This document shows, one piece after another, positions 21,660 to 33,974 of a stretch of DNA of 64,000 nt. The notes below the pieces were generated by a model. The model was not told the origin of the DNA and did not search any database. It worked only from the letters and a program-made list of their open reading frames with translations. Position numbers and translations under genes: made by a program. Origin of the DNA: Brachionus manjavacas (lineage: Eukaryota; Rotifera; Eurotatoria; Ploima; Brachionidae). Location of the stretch: the NCBI GenBank assembly GCA_019054805.1, contig JAHQIY010000002.1:1426001-1490000 (forward strand). The letters are read 5' to 3'. Every line of letters starts with the position of its first letter. Position 1 is the first letter of the stretch.

Positions 21660-22538
21660 ATGTTTCTTTGGGACTGGATTAGCGGAATTTTAAATTTCCT
21701 CGGCTTATACAAGAAATCCGGAAAGCTGGTATTTTTGGGTTTGGACAATGCTGGTAGGTAAAGACAAACAAAGATTCAGATGAAATTTCTCTAAAAATAA
21801 TTAATAAAGGTAAAACAACTCTTTTACACATGCTAAAAGATAACAAATTAGCCCAGCATGTACCAACATTGCATCCAACATCAGAAGAATTGACTTTGGG
21901 AAACATAAATTTTACTACATTCGATTTAGGTGGTCACGCTCAAGGCAGGTTCATAGTCTTTAACTTTTTTAAATATCAATCATTTTATTAAATTGTATTT
22001 TTAGTTCGTAAAGTCTGGAAGGAATATTTTCCGGCTATAGATGCCATTGTGTTCTTGGTCGATGCTTGGGATAGACAACGATTAAATGAGTCCTACATCG
22101 AATTCGAATCAATTCTGAATGATGAACAGCTTTCTGAATGTCCTATTTTGATTTTAGGCAATAAAATTGATAAGAATGGAGCTTGTGGTGAACATGAAAT
22201 CAGGCAAATGTTTAGACTCAATGGAAGAACAACAGGAAAGGTATTTATTTTTGAGTTTTTCAAGTCAAATTTCAAGTGATGTATCTCTAAACAATAGATC
22301 CTTCTGAGTTTAACAACTGTACTCACTTAAAAGTTAGTTACTCGCTGAGGAAAATTTTGGTCTGATGAAATTTGATTTAAAAATTTTTTTTAAAGTCATA
22401 CTCTAAACTAATTTTTAATCTTAGAGCAATGTTGCGAGAGAAAAACTGCAAACTAGACCAATGGAATTGTTTATGTGCAGTGTTAAGCTAAAAGAAGGAT
22501 ATGGTGAAGCTTTTAGATGGCTTTCAAATTATCTATAG
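21660..22538 (+). CDS. SAR1: SAR1 small GTPase (COPII coat)
   Basis: GTPase that, when loaded by Sec12 at the ER, inserts its N-terminal helix into the membrane and recruits the Sec23/24 COPII coat. Four exons (21660-21753, 21810-21944, 22005-22240, 22425-22538) give 192 residues, near the human 198. Visible are the [10 protein letters not shown] membrane-inserting N-terminus, P-loop GLDNAGKTTLL, switch I HPTSEEL, switch II TFDLGGH, the NKID guanine-specificity motif, and the Sar1-type ending [20 protein letters not shown]. Intron 2 (21945-22004) starts with GC rather than GT: only exon 2 ending at caag|gcaggt keeps the reading GGHAQVRKVWK. The other introns are GT-AG. Confidence 0.97.
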
Positions 22539-23315
22539 ACTCCTTTTATACTTTTTTAATTTGCTAAAAAACTAGTCATGTAATTAATTCAAGTCGAATT
22601 TTCTCATTTATTTAATTTCTATTTATTTAAATAAAAATTTCTAAAAAAAAAAAAATTTGTTAACTGTTCTTAGTAGCTTGATTTGTACCAAGTTAACAAA
22701 AAATAAGTGCAGTGATGTTCTTTTATTACCCAAGCATCCTGCAGCTGAATAAATTTAATTAATTTTTTCTTGGAAGATTAACTTAATAAATAAAATTCTA
22801 TGGAAAATAATAAAAGAATATGAAGTATTTTCAAGTAACTTTAAGATAAAGTCTCTAAAATTATTAATGAATTTATTTTGTATTCTTTAGATAATTAATT
22901 TTTAAAGATCTTGGAGAATACTTTACGTCTAGTTCTAAAATAAATATCGATGCATTTTGTTGATTTCGAACAGACAGTTGGTATCGAAGATTTATTTTGT
23001 TTATCTTAAGGCTTTTAAGGAAGAGTAAATTAAAGGCTGTGGAAAAGGGACGATTTTGCTAAAAATTTATTACTAACTATTTATTCGAAAAAAATTAGAA
23101 TATAATGAAGATAAAAATTTGATTTAAGTGAATTAAAAAGTTGAAATATTAAAAAAAATTTATAGATCATGTAGTTTTCTTTTTTTTTCATTATTTATTA
23201 TTCGAGATTAATTAACAGGCTAGTGCCCTTATCTTTTTTTCAAGACTGATAAACACTTCATTTATTTGATAATTTTAAAATAAAAATAAAATTTAATTTA
23301 AGAATAGAATTTACG
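22539..23315. other. Intergenic
   Basis: AT-rich sequence between SAR1 and LARP7, same strand. No gene recognised. Confidence 0.5.
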
Positions 23316-24940
23316 ATGGAAGTTGATCAGACAGATAAATTAAAGGAAGATTCGAATTCTGCATCTAACAAGAAACTACTCAGAAAAAAAATTCTTGATC
23401 AGCTGGAATTTTATTTTTCCGATTCTAATTTAACCAAGGACAGATTTTTAAAGCAGGAAATAAAAAATTCTACCGATGGATGTAGGCTTTTTGGTCAATT
23501 TAATTTCCAATGATAATTTTTAATTTTTAGTTATTTATTTGACTACGTTTTTACAATTCAATAAAATTAGAAATCTTGGTGCCAATCTCAAAGACATACG
23601 CAAGTCAATAAAAAAATCAGATTTATTGGAGCTTAATGAAGATGAATCAATGGTACGACGAAAAACTCAATTTGTTGAACTCACTCAAAAAGAAATTGAT
23701 AAAAAAACCATCTATGTCGAGAATGTACCTGCAAAACTTACCAACGAAGAACTTAAAACCTACTTTGAACAATTTGGAAAAATTTCTTACATCAGTTTGC
23801 CAAAATTTCAAACCACTAATCAACCAAAAGGATTCGCTTTTATAGAATTTGACCAAAAAAGTGATTCGAAACGAGCAATTGAAGTATTGTTCGAAATTAA
23901 TTTTTTGTTCAGTTGGCTAATTATTTTTAGGCTTTTAGAGATCAAAGTGGAGAATTAGATGACGAGCAGATTGGTAAATTTCCCAAGTGCAACGCTCAGA
24001 TAATAGAGCTTGAAAAAAAAATAAAAAAATTGAAACAAGAAAGTATGGATTTATTGTAGAAACAATTTGACAAACTAATTTTGTTTGTAATCTTAAATAA
24101 GTTAACTCAATTGAACCAAAAGATTCTGAGAATGATCAGAAAACTCCTGGAAACAAACGAGAAATTGATTCAGACAATGAGCCAGATAAAAAGAAAGTCA
24201 AAAAAAATTCCAAAGCAGAATGGTTCAATAATTTAAGGTTTAAATTTGAAATTCAATTTAAATCAAAAAATTGAATCCATTTTTAATCAAAGAGTCGTAT
24301 CTAAAAAAATATGGCTACAATCTAAAGAAAAATTTTTGCAAAATCAAAAAATGGAAGTGGCTCGCTTGAAAGAAGAGCTAAATGAACTCAATAAAAAATT
24401 AAATGATCTAAAAAATGATCTAAAGCAAAAAATAGATGACGCTAAAAAACCTGATGATGTGACATCTGGATGTATTTTAAAAATTGAATTAAATCTTAAC
24501 GATCCTAGAGATTACGAAATTTTTTCAATGGGTAGAAAACAATTCAGAGATAAATATTTGTCAACTTATGAAGATAAAATAGCTTATGTTGATATGGAAA
24601 AAAATTCTAATAAAATTTTGATCCGATGCAAATCGAGTCAATACGCACAAGAAATGTTTAAAGATAAAGCTTGTTTGGAAAATTTTTCAAAAAGTTTACT
24701 ACATGGCGAAGAAGAAAACACATACTTTGAAAAAATAGTTTCGAACCGAAATAAAAAACATGAAAAAAAGGAACGAAAAGAAAATCAAAAGTCAGACAAG
24801 AAAGTAAATTTCTATCAATCCTGTTAAGATTTAAAATAAAGCAATTTTTAATTAAGAGTACTGAAATAAAACAAAATTCAAATCAAGTACCAATCGAAAC
24901 TAAATCAAAGCATGTGAAATTCGATGATAATGATAATTAG
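23316..24940 (+). CDS. LARP7: La-related protein 7 (7SK RNA chaperone)
   Basis: Binds the 3' U-tail and a 3' hairpin of 7SK RNA and stabilises the snRNP that sequesters P-TEFb. Six exons (23316-23481, 23531-23883, 23931-24042, 24102-24237, 24293-24803, 24857-24940) give 453 residues. Order: La motif (LDQLEFYFSDSNLTKDRFL), RRM1 (KTIYVENVPAKL...PKGFAFIEF), a Lys-rich linker, a coiled-coil stretch with EWFNNLR, then a C-terminal xRRM beginning SGCILKIEL with DKIAYVDM, and a short end SKHVKFDD that matches the LARP7 terminus. LARP7 rather than La/SSB is favoured by KFQTTNQPKGFAF in RRM1, the second RRM placed at the very C-terminus, and the final SKHxxF motif. It is shorter than human LARP7 (582 residues), mainly in the linker. 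Confidence 0.9.
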
Positions 24941-26123
24941 AAAATTTTCAATTTTCTTTAAACTTAAAATAAATTTGATTTAATTTTCTAAAAAAAAATT
25001 TTTTCAAAATTTTTAGAATTTTTATTTTAAATGACCAAAATTGAATATTTAAAATTTAATCAAAATAATTGCATTCTAAAATTACAACATTATTCAAATT
25101 AACAATTTTTTCTTTATTAAACAATATCAAATTAGCATAAACAAGATCCATTTAAAATCAGAATTGAGATTTGTTTTTTTTGAAGAAATTTTCAATTTTT
25201 TAAAAATAATTAAAAAACAATTAATTTTTCAGTTTCAACGCAATTAATTTTATACTTGAGTTATCTTTTAGTGATTTTTATTATCAGATTTAGAATTAAA
25301 AATTGCGAAGCATATTTAGGCGTCTAGTGGCTAAATGAGAAAAACATGCTTTCATTTAGCCTAACTTAAGAATGAACACATTCTTTTTCCATCATCGTAT
25401 CATAGAATACTACATTTGGTAAGCCACAAGCTGGATTCAATTGCCTCGAGCCCAAAAAGATCCCATTTGGGAAGAAAATCGACAGTCAGTGGCAGGCTCT
25501 TATCTCGTTTCATTCAACTTTGCAATAGTCATTCTTGTACAACCTTGAAACCACAGGTGTCGAAAAATAGAGTCATTAATAGATAAAAACTCTTGAAAGC
25601 TCTTTTTTTTTGTTAAACTATTGCTAAGTATGTTAATGTATCTATCGGTTTGATTAGTTAATAAGCCTCAAGCTAAGCAAATGCAACAGATTTGCACCAT
25701 TGCTATATAGATAACCTGATTCTTTATAATTTAAGATAAAAATTCTGTTTACTTTTTAATTGAAACAGTGTATTTTCTCCTTAATTTATTTTAAATAAAT
25801 TTTATTGTTAGTTTAAGCTTGAATGGAATTTTTTTTTAAAAGTAAATAAAATTGTTTACATTGTTAAATCGAGGTCTAAGGCAATAGTTTCAATTAAGCT
25901 ATTTTTAAAATAAACTTATCACGTTTACGGAATCCCTTCCAGATCTATCAATTTCGCATGAAAGATGCCACAACACCTCGCTTAATCAAATATTGATAAT
26001 TAAATTAAAAATCAGATATCTCTTTTCCTGTCTGGTTTATTTGTTTATCAATATTATTAGCAGGGCAAAATAAAAAATTTTGAAAAATTCAAATCTTATT
26101 TTATAAATTTAATAGAACGAAAA
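24941..26123. other. Intergenic with a less AT-rich patch
   Basis: About 1.2 kb upstream of the carboxylesterase. At about 25310-25580 the composition is visibly less AT-rich than the neighbourhood, with no open frame. This could be regulatory DNA of the esterase or an old insertion; I cannot tell which. Confidence 0.4.
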
Positions 26124-29100
26124 ATGACTTTTGGAAAATATTTACTCTTTTTCTACTTTGCCATTGAATTCACATTTGGCCATCCGAACTTGGAGGACAA
26201 ACTGTACGAAACCACCAGCGGCAAATACCGAGCCAAACTGGTTAAGCTCGAAGGCTACGGCTTTTCCGAACCACATTACCTGCACAAATTGCTAAGCGTG
26301 CCTTATGCCGAGAAGCCGGAGCGCTTCAAAAATTCAGTCCTACGAAACTATGAATTCGGCATACATGAACCAAGAGAAAATTTAGCCTGTTACCAATCGG
26401 TAAATCTTTCGTCATATGGTTTTTTTAGTATTAACGAAGCAGGAATGATGACAGAAGATTGTCTAGTAGCAAATTTTTATATTCCTTTGGCCAAAAACGC
26501 TCAAGAGGAAAAAAGTTATAAGAACATGCCAGTGGTGATTCACATTCATGGTGGAAGTAACATGGTTGGAGCAGCAGGACTTTTCGATGGATCATATTTG
26601 GCCTCGAAAGGAAAAGTAATTGTAGCCATAATTAACTATAGGCTAAGTTTATTTGGATTTTTGTCCGACTTTACCGAAAAATATCCCGGAAATTACGGAT
26701 TAAGAGATCAAATTTTGGCAATTAAATGGATCAAAATAAACTGTGCTGTTTTAGGATGCAATCCAAACTCGATCACTCTATGGGGTCATTCGGCAGGCGC
26801 CGGTGATGCTAACTGGCTGGCGCTCTCTCCTTTGACCAACAACCTATTCCAGAGAATTATCATACAGAGCGGAAGTTCATTTTCTTACTGGGCCTATGAT
26901 AAAATGCATTTGGAAAGATACAAATCGCTGAAAGATTATTTTAATTGTACCGGCCTACCAGACCATGTAACACCAGATAATCAAGCGATGACTCAACTTA
27001 TTGATAAATGCCTAGTTAATGTTCCCATCCAGGATTTGTTCGAGTTTAAATTTGCATTGATTGATGCCCCGGGGCCCACTTATGATGGTTTTCTCGGGTC
27101 TGAATCGCTCATCAATAAGCATTCACTTACAGAAATCATGAACTCGGCTGACCACATTGAAAACATCGATGTACTAACAGGAATAAATGGCGTAGAAGGT
27201 TTTTCTTTCGAAGGATATTTTAGCAGTTCGGTAAAATTTTTTACCCAAAATAATTTAACAAATGAAGTGATGCTAACCCTTGAACGATTTGCCTTACTAT
27301 CGAGAGAAAAATGTAGACAGTATTCTTTGATTGAGAACAGACTTAAACTTGAAGAATTCTATACTAACAAAATAAGAAAATATTTGGTCGACGAGAAATA
27401 TGTGGATTCGGAAACAGCTAAGCGCCTAAAAGCCATATTTGCCAATTCGGATGCTATTTTTGACTCTGGTTTCATTGAATTTTTGAATCAAATATTCAAA
27501 AAAAAAAGGGAAAATGGAGAATTTAGATCAAACATTTTTGTTTATGAATATTTGCATGAAAATACTGGTAATTTGGTAAATATAGATGGTTACAAAAAAA
27601 TCCTAAAAAATATTTCGTTGAGTACACATTTTGATGGCATCGATCTTGTTTTTGGTAGGACCATTTTCAACTTGGAAAATTTTTTGTTAATTTAGAATTT
27701 TTAAAAGGCTTGCCTATTGCGTATATCAACCAAAACGTCAAAAAAGATAAACTATATGACTATCCATTTAGAGATTTTATTTTTGATACACCATTTACTA
27801 AACAAGAAGTAGATTTGTCACTTTTATTGATAAAATATTATACGAATTTCATCAGAAACGGGTAAATATAACTTTAATTACTCAGTAAAAAAATTCTAGA
27901 ATATAATGATAAGATTTAAAAAAAATAAAATATAAAATTCTTGTTAAGTTCCAAAAAATAATTAATTTAGTAAGCTCATTGTAATTCCAAATAAAAAATA
28001 TTATGTTTTAGCATTATAAATTTTTAATATAGATCAATTTAATTTCAAGAGTCTTGAAATCCATTTTTAAATAAAATTTAATAAGTTAATGATTGATGCA
28101 TGGTTTACATTTATATCATAGATAAATGATGTGTTAAAAGAATATTGAAAGACTTGCCTGGATAAATTTTTATTCATGTTTATTAATGAAGTAATATCAC
28201 AGTTTTTTTTAATGAATAATTTATTTTAGTTTGTGTAAAGAGTAAAAAATTTGATTATAATCTTTGATTTTCAGTCACAAACTTTACAAATTTAATCCCT
28301 TTCAATATTTGGTAATGACAAAAATATGTTAATATTCTACATGAGAAAAAATTATTTTGAGATAAATGATCTTTTAGATAAACTTTATTTTCAACAATAT
28401 TTTATATTTTCAGATTAAATTTTAATTTTTAGCAAAAATTTATCAAAAATTAACCTATGAATTGTCAATTCAAATTAAAAAATTTCTTTAAGCGATCCAA
28501 ATATCGGGGAACCGATTAATGTAAAATGGGACTCATACATGAACAATCGATCGTACTTGAGAATAACTACAAATCTATTAAAGAATAAAGCAAAAAACAA
28601 TGTTCAAACATTTGGAGTAAGAGATGATCTATATAAATTTTGGTTTATTGAGATGGACAAAAATGGAAATTGTAGTTCATTTGATTTTGATATGAATCTG
28701 CCTTACGAAAGCAAGAGACATACCAAAGGTATAGAGCCTGCTTTGGACAAATGTTTCGATCTTTTGAATCAATCCAAGGAGTATAATCATTTAAGAGAAA
28801 TGTTTTTGACAGAATATGAAAATTGTATGAACTCGATTGGCTATATTGACCACAAACTTAAAAATTTGTTTAACACAATATGCCTGGATGTGATTGCAGT
28901 AAGAAGAATGATTATTGAATACGAAACTTGCTGCATGGGAAACCGTAACGAAATAACATCTACCATATGTGAATTCAAAAACTTCAATACTAAATTTCTA
29001 GGCTACAACTTAACAAGATTAATCGACTACACTAAACAAAAGGCTCATGTTGAATCCAAAGAAAATGGCATAGATAAGCAATCAAAAGACACCTTTGTTA

Positions 29101-29153
29101 TAACTTTTTTTACTTTTTTTTATTTTTTGTTAAACAGTATTATTTTGAATTGA
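26124..29153 (+). CDS. Secreted or surface carboxylesterase (cholinesterase/neuroligin-type fold)
   Basis: Alpha/beta-hydrolase of the type-B carboxylesterase family. Three exons (26124-27654, 27696-27861, 28493-29153) join to 785 residues. A hydrophobic leader MTFGKYLLFFYFAIEFTFG looks like a signal peptide. Family landmarks: LLSVPYAEKPERF, EDCLVANFYIP, the oxyanion region VIHIHGGS, YGLRDQILAIKWI, and the nucleophile elbow GHSAG with Ser near residue 223. Glu near 358 (GVEGFSFEGYF) and His near 502 (THFDGIDLVF) complete a plausible Ser-Glu-His triad, unlike neuroligins, which lack the Ser. After the hydrolase domain is a Cys-containing tail of about 200 residues ending in a hydrophobic stretch (VITFFTFFYFLLNSIIL), suggesting a GPI signal or a membrane anchor. 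The substrate cannot be inferred. Exon 1 is richer in GC than the flanks. Confidence 0.9.
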
Positions 29154-29599
29154 GTTTGCATTTTTTTTTAATCAATTTTGATTTTCAATTTTACTTCGTA
29201 ATAAAATTTTTAAACAAATTTTTTCCCCAATTTTTTTTTAAATTATCAAAAATTCGTTTGGGGGCTAACCGATGATCGGTCCTCTAATTTATTTGAGAAA
29301 ATTCTTAAAATAAATATACATTTTTTATTACCAACCCTTTCAATATCTATTTGAAATTTACTTTCATTAAAATCATTTTAATTATTAAAAAATATTCCTT
29401 AAAAAAAGTGGAATGGTGTCAATCAAATATTTTGATAATGGAAAAATAATTAATCATTAATCTTATCTTAACTATTTTCTTAAGCTTTTAGTAAAAGAAA
29501 CATAGAACCAAAGGCTTAAGCTGAAGATTTTAATTTTTTTATAATACTCAAGTGAAATCTATTACGCTTTTTTACTAGGCTCAATTCGTTGTTTATTTT

Positions 29600-30430
29600 G
29601 ATACCTAGGTCGCTTTCTGAGATAGTTTAAACTTAATTTAAGTTTTCATTTTCGGTTCTCAAATAGTACTTGCGGGTGCAGTGGACTTCATATTATATCA
29701 AGCCCATCACATTACTTTAATTCAACGCTAAACATTCGAATCAATAATCAACCAATTCAAAAAAGTTAAACTCTATTAGGCATATAACTAGACCCTGGAC
29801 TCACTTTTTTGGAACATTTTCGGGATGTTATGTCGAAATGTGAGTCTAAACTCAACTTAATAAAAATTTTAAGATCGAAAGTTTATAGCATTCAACCAAA
29901 TCACCTCTTAACAATATACAAATCCCTTATTAAATCTCTCTTCTAATACAGCATGTTTCCGTATTTGATCACGTCTAAGGAAATCAAAAAAGATATTCAA
30001 ATAATTCAAAATTGAGCTATCAGGTCAATATTCAAAGATTCAAAATTCACAAGCCAGAAATTTAAGAAGGCAACTTCTAATTTAACACCGGTTAATCAAA
30101 GAATCCTAAAGATATGCAGCTCTTTTCTTACAAGGAACTACAATCACAATACACATATTAAGGAATTAATTGACCAACACAGTGTTCTAAGCATGTCAAA
30201 AAAATCAATTTTAAATCAAATGCATTAAATAAGTGTGAATAGTTAAACAATTGTAATTACTCAAATCAAATAACATGGAACTCTTTTTAATTTATTTAAC
30301 TTTTTAAATTTTATATAATTATTTCTAGATGTGATAATTTAGCGTTTTCTATATGCTGAAAGAAGGGCGTTCCACCTTCAAGCAGCTGACTTTCAGTATT
30401 CATCTTTTATAATAAAAAAATAAATAAAAA
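29600..30430 (+). pseudogene. Decayed LINE, C-terminal reverse transcriptase and 3' end
   Basis: Plus-strand reading from about 29770 gives LLGITLDPGLTFLEHF-like, then LLTIYKSLIKSLF near 29910 and IIQNAIRSIF-like near 30005, with stops inserted. These are the segments that follow the palm in LINE reverse transcriptases. The 3' end at 30352-30430 has a short inverted motif (ctgaaag...ctttcag) followed by an A/T-rich tail. The 3' end differs from the family at 20.5 kb, so this is a second family. Confidence 0.75.
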
Positions 30431-31491
30431 AATACCAAAAGCCTTTCATATTTGGGTGCATACTGGGACTCGGTACCCCAGTCATCATGAGCTTTTGAAG
30501 AGAGACTTTGGCAACGCTTTCAGAGAAAATTAAAAATTTATTTTATAATTAAAGAAATCATTTAAAATTTTAATTTAAATGCTTTTGTATTTCTTAAGTT
30601 CCAAACTAGTTGGAAAAAATCTTGAATAATTCAAAGGATCCTACTTGAATACTATAATATAATGGATTATCCTACATGAACATAAATCTACATTTATTTT
30701 TCTAAAAAAATATATTGTGTACGTCATGTTTTATTTCTTTCCAAATAATGTAGTTTTTAGTTATTTTGTTAAGAGAAATTGAATATCTCTTGTTTTTTAA
30801 ATCTAATTATGAAAATTTTTTTTATTTGATTAACTAAATATTGTTGCAAGACATTCTACAAAATGGTTTTAATATTTTGTTCCTTGCTATCAACAGGATA
30901 ATACAGTAGACACTCGTTTCCTTTTCCAGTACCTTCTCGTTTCGATCTGACACAGAGGTTACTGCATCTACTTGATTTTCTACTCAGTCAATCCTGACAA
31001 ATATGAAAAATAATTAAGATAAAGTTGGAATGAGCAAGATACTAGCTAAAGTAAGTTGTTAAAATTAGATTAAAAAAATGTCAAAATGCTAAAGGTTTAC
31101 TCAAGAAATTTTATAAAAATTCAAAAAAATTATTCAAAAAGATTAAATTTCAAAAGTCATAATAAACTTTAAACTTTTGCAGATTTTTAAGCCAATTTTT
31201 GATTTTAGGGCAGCTCTGAAATATTTTATTAAGTTTATAAACTTATTATTATAAAAGTATTTTAGAATTTGTGTAATTAATAAGATAATATTTCTTTGCT
31301 CATTATAAAATTTTAATTGTTTATTAACTTTTTCAATCTAAACAATTGTAATTTAAAAGTCGAAATTGAAATCTTAAATTATTTTAGAATATTTTAAATC
31401 CAATTCATTTATTTCTTATGAGGAAAATTTTTGAAATAAATTTTGTATAAATAAATTTTTAATTTTAAAAATTTAAATTTTGAAAAAACTA
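30431..31491. other. Intergenic, upstream of FAAP100
   Basis: Mostly AT-rich. At 30895-31000 the composition is less AT-rich and may be promoter or 5' UTR. A short ATG frame of seven codons at 31030-31050 ends at a good donor (gtaagt), but it cannot be joined to the FAAP100 frame because a stop at 31474 precedes that gene's ATG with no acceptor between. Confidence 0.4.
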
Positions 31492-33779
31492 ATGAATAAT
31501 TTACAACTTTATTTTAAATGCAACCATCTTTTTTTAAATTGTAATCTCAAGAAAGACTCAATCGAATTCGCTTTCAGCTCTCAAAGCTCAGCAAACAATT
31601 TAATTCATGGCAAATTCCAGAGTTTGTGTCATCTGAAGCACAATCCAAATTCAAATTTGGAAATTTTCGACCACAAATCGACACCTAACTTTCAATTCTT
31701 GCTGGTTGGCAAAAAATATGATAAAAATGATCCACTCGATAACAATTTAAAACCGGAGATATTCAATTTATTGTTTCAAAATGCAATAAATTTTGATAAA
31801 GTCATTCTAATTTCGCCATCTGATGGTTATGTTTACTGGTACCCAATTTGCTTGTCTAAACCAAATGATTTTTCAACTAATTTAAATGATTTTATTCTAT
31901 TCAATACACAATCTAAAGTTGTCTTGATCGAAACATTCAGGCAACGTGAATTAAGCAACCCACTAGATTCATTGATTAAAACTCACTTGAAATCAGATGG
32001 CTCAAATAAATGTCATACTTGTCTCTTTGTAGTGGCAAAAAATGGTAAAGTTTTTATCTATGCATTTCAGTCTAGGATTGTATACAAAATTTCTGTTTTG
32101 GCTCATTGTGTGGTTTTTTGTGTCAAAATTAAGCATCTTCAAAATGATTATTTAATTTACAGCAACGATGCTAATGAAATTTATGCAGTTCTCTTGGAAG
32201 AATTAGTGAGCAGTTCAAATCCAAAATATTTTTTCTTGACTAAGGCTAAATCGATCAAAAAAATTAAAAGTATTTTTAAGTTTCTGTAAAAAATTTTATT
32301 CAAAAAATTCAATTTTTTAGAAGAATCAGAAAATGTTTATTATGTTGAAGCAAGTGGAAAAGCTAATGAATTAAATCTGAAAAATGTCTCTCCTAATGAC
32401 AAAAGTCATCCGCCAGATTCCAGTGATTTGTCCAGAGTAAATGCTTTATTGGAGAAATTATCTCTGAAATCGTCAAAAATTGTCCAAGGTCAGCTACAAA
32501 TTGATAAACTAAATTCTGCTATTAAACAATTGGGTATTTTACAGGCAAATAAGTATGGCTTATCTAAAAATTTTGAGATTAGTAAACAGTTTAAGAACAA
32601 CAAAATTGAGATCAATATTCAAAATAAAAATACCTTAATTGAAAACACCAATAATTGTTTATTTGTATTGTGTTGTATACGATATGAAAAATTCAATGGT
32701 GACTTTCACAGAGCCTTTATTTGGCAAAATCATCTCGAACACTTCGATGCTACAAAAGCGTCAATGCAACAAGTTTTGGTAAAAGATTCAACAAAATTTA
32801 TCAAAATTAAAATGTTTCCAGCTCAATTGAGACTTTTTCTAATTTTTGATATTCAAAAATTTCTACATTCAAACGTTTCATTATTAAATAACCAAGTTAA
32901 ATTTGATGATGATCTAATTGAAAAAATGGGAAACTTTTGTGTGCCTATTTACGATTCCAATTTCAGAATTCATGATTTTCTATTGCCGCTAAATCATTCA
33001 GAAATGATTATTGAGCCATCAATTAATGTGTTGATGAGTTTTTTGCTTAAAAAAAACATATTGCAAGACAAATCAAAGCTGAACAATTTGTGGACATATT
33101 TAAAACTCGAGGGATCATGTAGTGATTTTAAAGGTAAAACGATAAATTTTAAAATTAACAGAATTTGATTTTTTGCAAAGAACTGGACGGCAAAAGAAGT
33201 CTAGTTTTTTCTAATTTTGAACTAAGTGTCAAAAAAAATGATCAAGACACTTTTTCGGTAAAATTTGAATTAAAAACTCCAAGTAACGAAATTTATTCCG
33301 ATCTAGCAACACTTATTTATGCAAAAAATAGCTTAATTCTCAAGGTAATGTAACCAAATCAGAAAATTTTCAGGATTTATCAGTTTTAAAAATTTAAAAG
33401 CTTTTAAATATTTATTAAAAAAATAAAGTCTAATGTTATTTAAAAAAAAGAATTTAGCTTGTAGCAAAGCATTTTACTACGCTACCACCAAATCGAACAG
33501 TAATCAAAAAGAGTTGTTAGAGGTAAATTTTATTCAAAATTTCTTATCAATAAAAAAATAAAAACCAAAATTTAGAGTATTGTATCCAAATTGGAAGATT
33601 TAGTAGCACTAAAAAATAGTAGTTATATGATACTGGAAAATAGAATAGAAGTTGATGAACCATTCGATGAATCATTTGAAAAAAAAAATAAATTCCATTC
33701 AATTGAGACACTGCTAAGCTTAATCCATGTCTATCTTAATCTGAGACAAATTTTATGTTCAAACTTAAAAGTCAACTAG
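31492..33779 (+). CDS. FAAP100: Probable FAAP100 (Fanconi anaemia core complex subunit)
   Basis: In vertebrates FAAP100 joins FANCB and FANCL in the catalytic module that monoubiquitinates FANCD2/FANCI during crosslink repair. Five exons (31492-32269, 32321-33133, 33181-33344, 33451-33522, 33576-33779) sum to 676 residues in one frame. The identification comes from ordered weak matches to what I recall of human FAAP100: LVGKKYDKND followed by PEIFNLLFQN and VILISPSDGYVYWYPI; the beta-propeller-like LFVVAKNGKVFIYAF; LEKLSLKSSKIVQGQLQIDKLN before a beta-sandwich; YAKNSLILKNLACSKAF; and a C-terminal coiled coil ending LLSLIHVYLNLRQIL. The N-terminus is about 200 residues shorter than human; an in-frame stop at 31474 blocks extension. 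The start was moved from an upstream TTG to the first ATG. FANCB-type propeller proteins are the main alternative. Confidence 0.68.
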
Positions 33780-33974
33780 AAAAAATTAAAGCGAATTTAG
33801 AAAATTAAAAAAAAAAACAAAATCTAATTTGATCTATATCGAATTCCTGTCTTCAAAACACCATTCAGGAAGAAAAAATTTAGAATAAAAATAATTTTTT
33901 TCCAAATGAAGTTTTAAATTAATTTTTAACATGAACTTTTTGGACAAAGTGACATACTAAAACAAGACTCAACC

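Noticed and set aside
31030-31050. ATG with seven codons followed by gtaagt, as a first exon of FAAP100
   Set aside because: The FAAP100 frame has a stop at 31474-31476 and no AG between that stop and its ATG at 31492, so no splice can join them in coding sequence.
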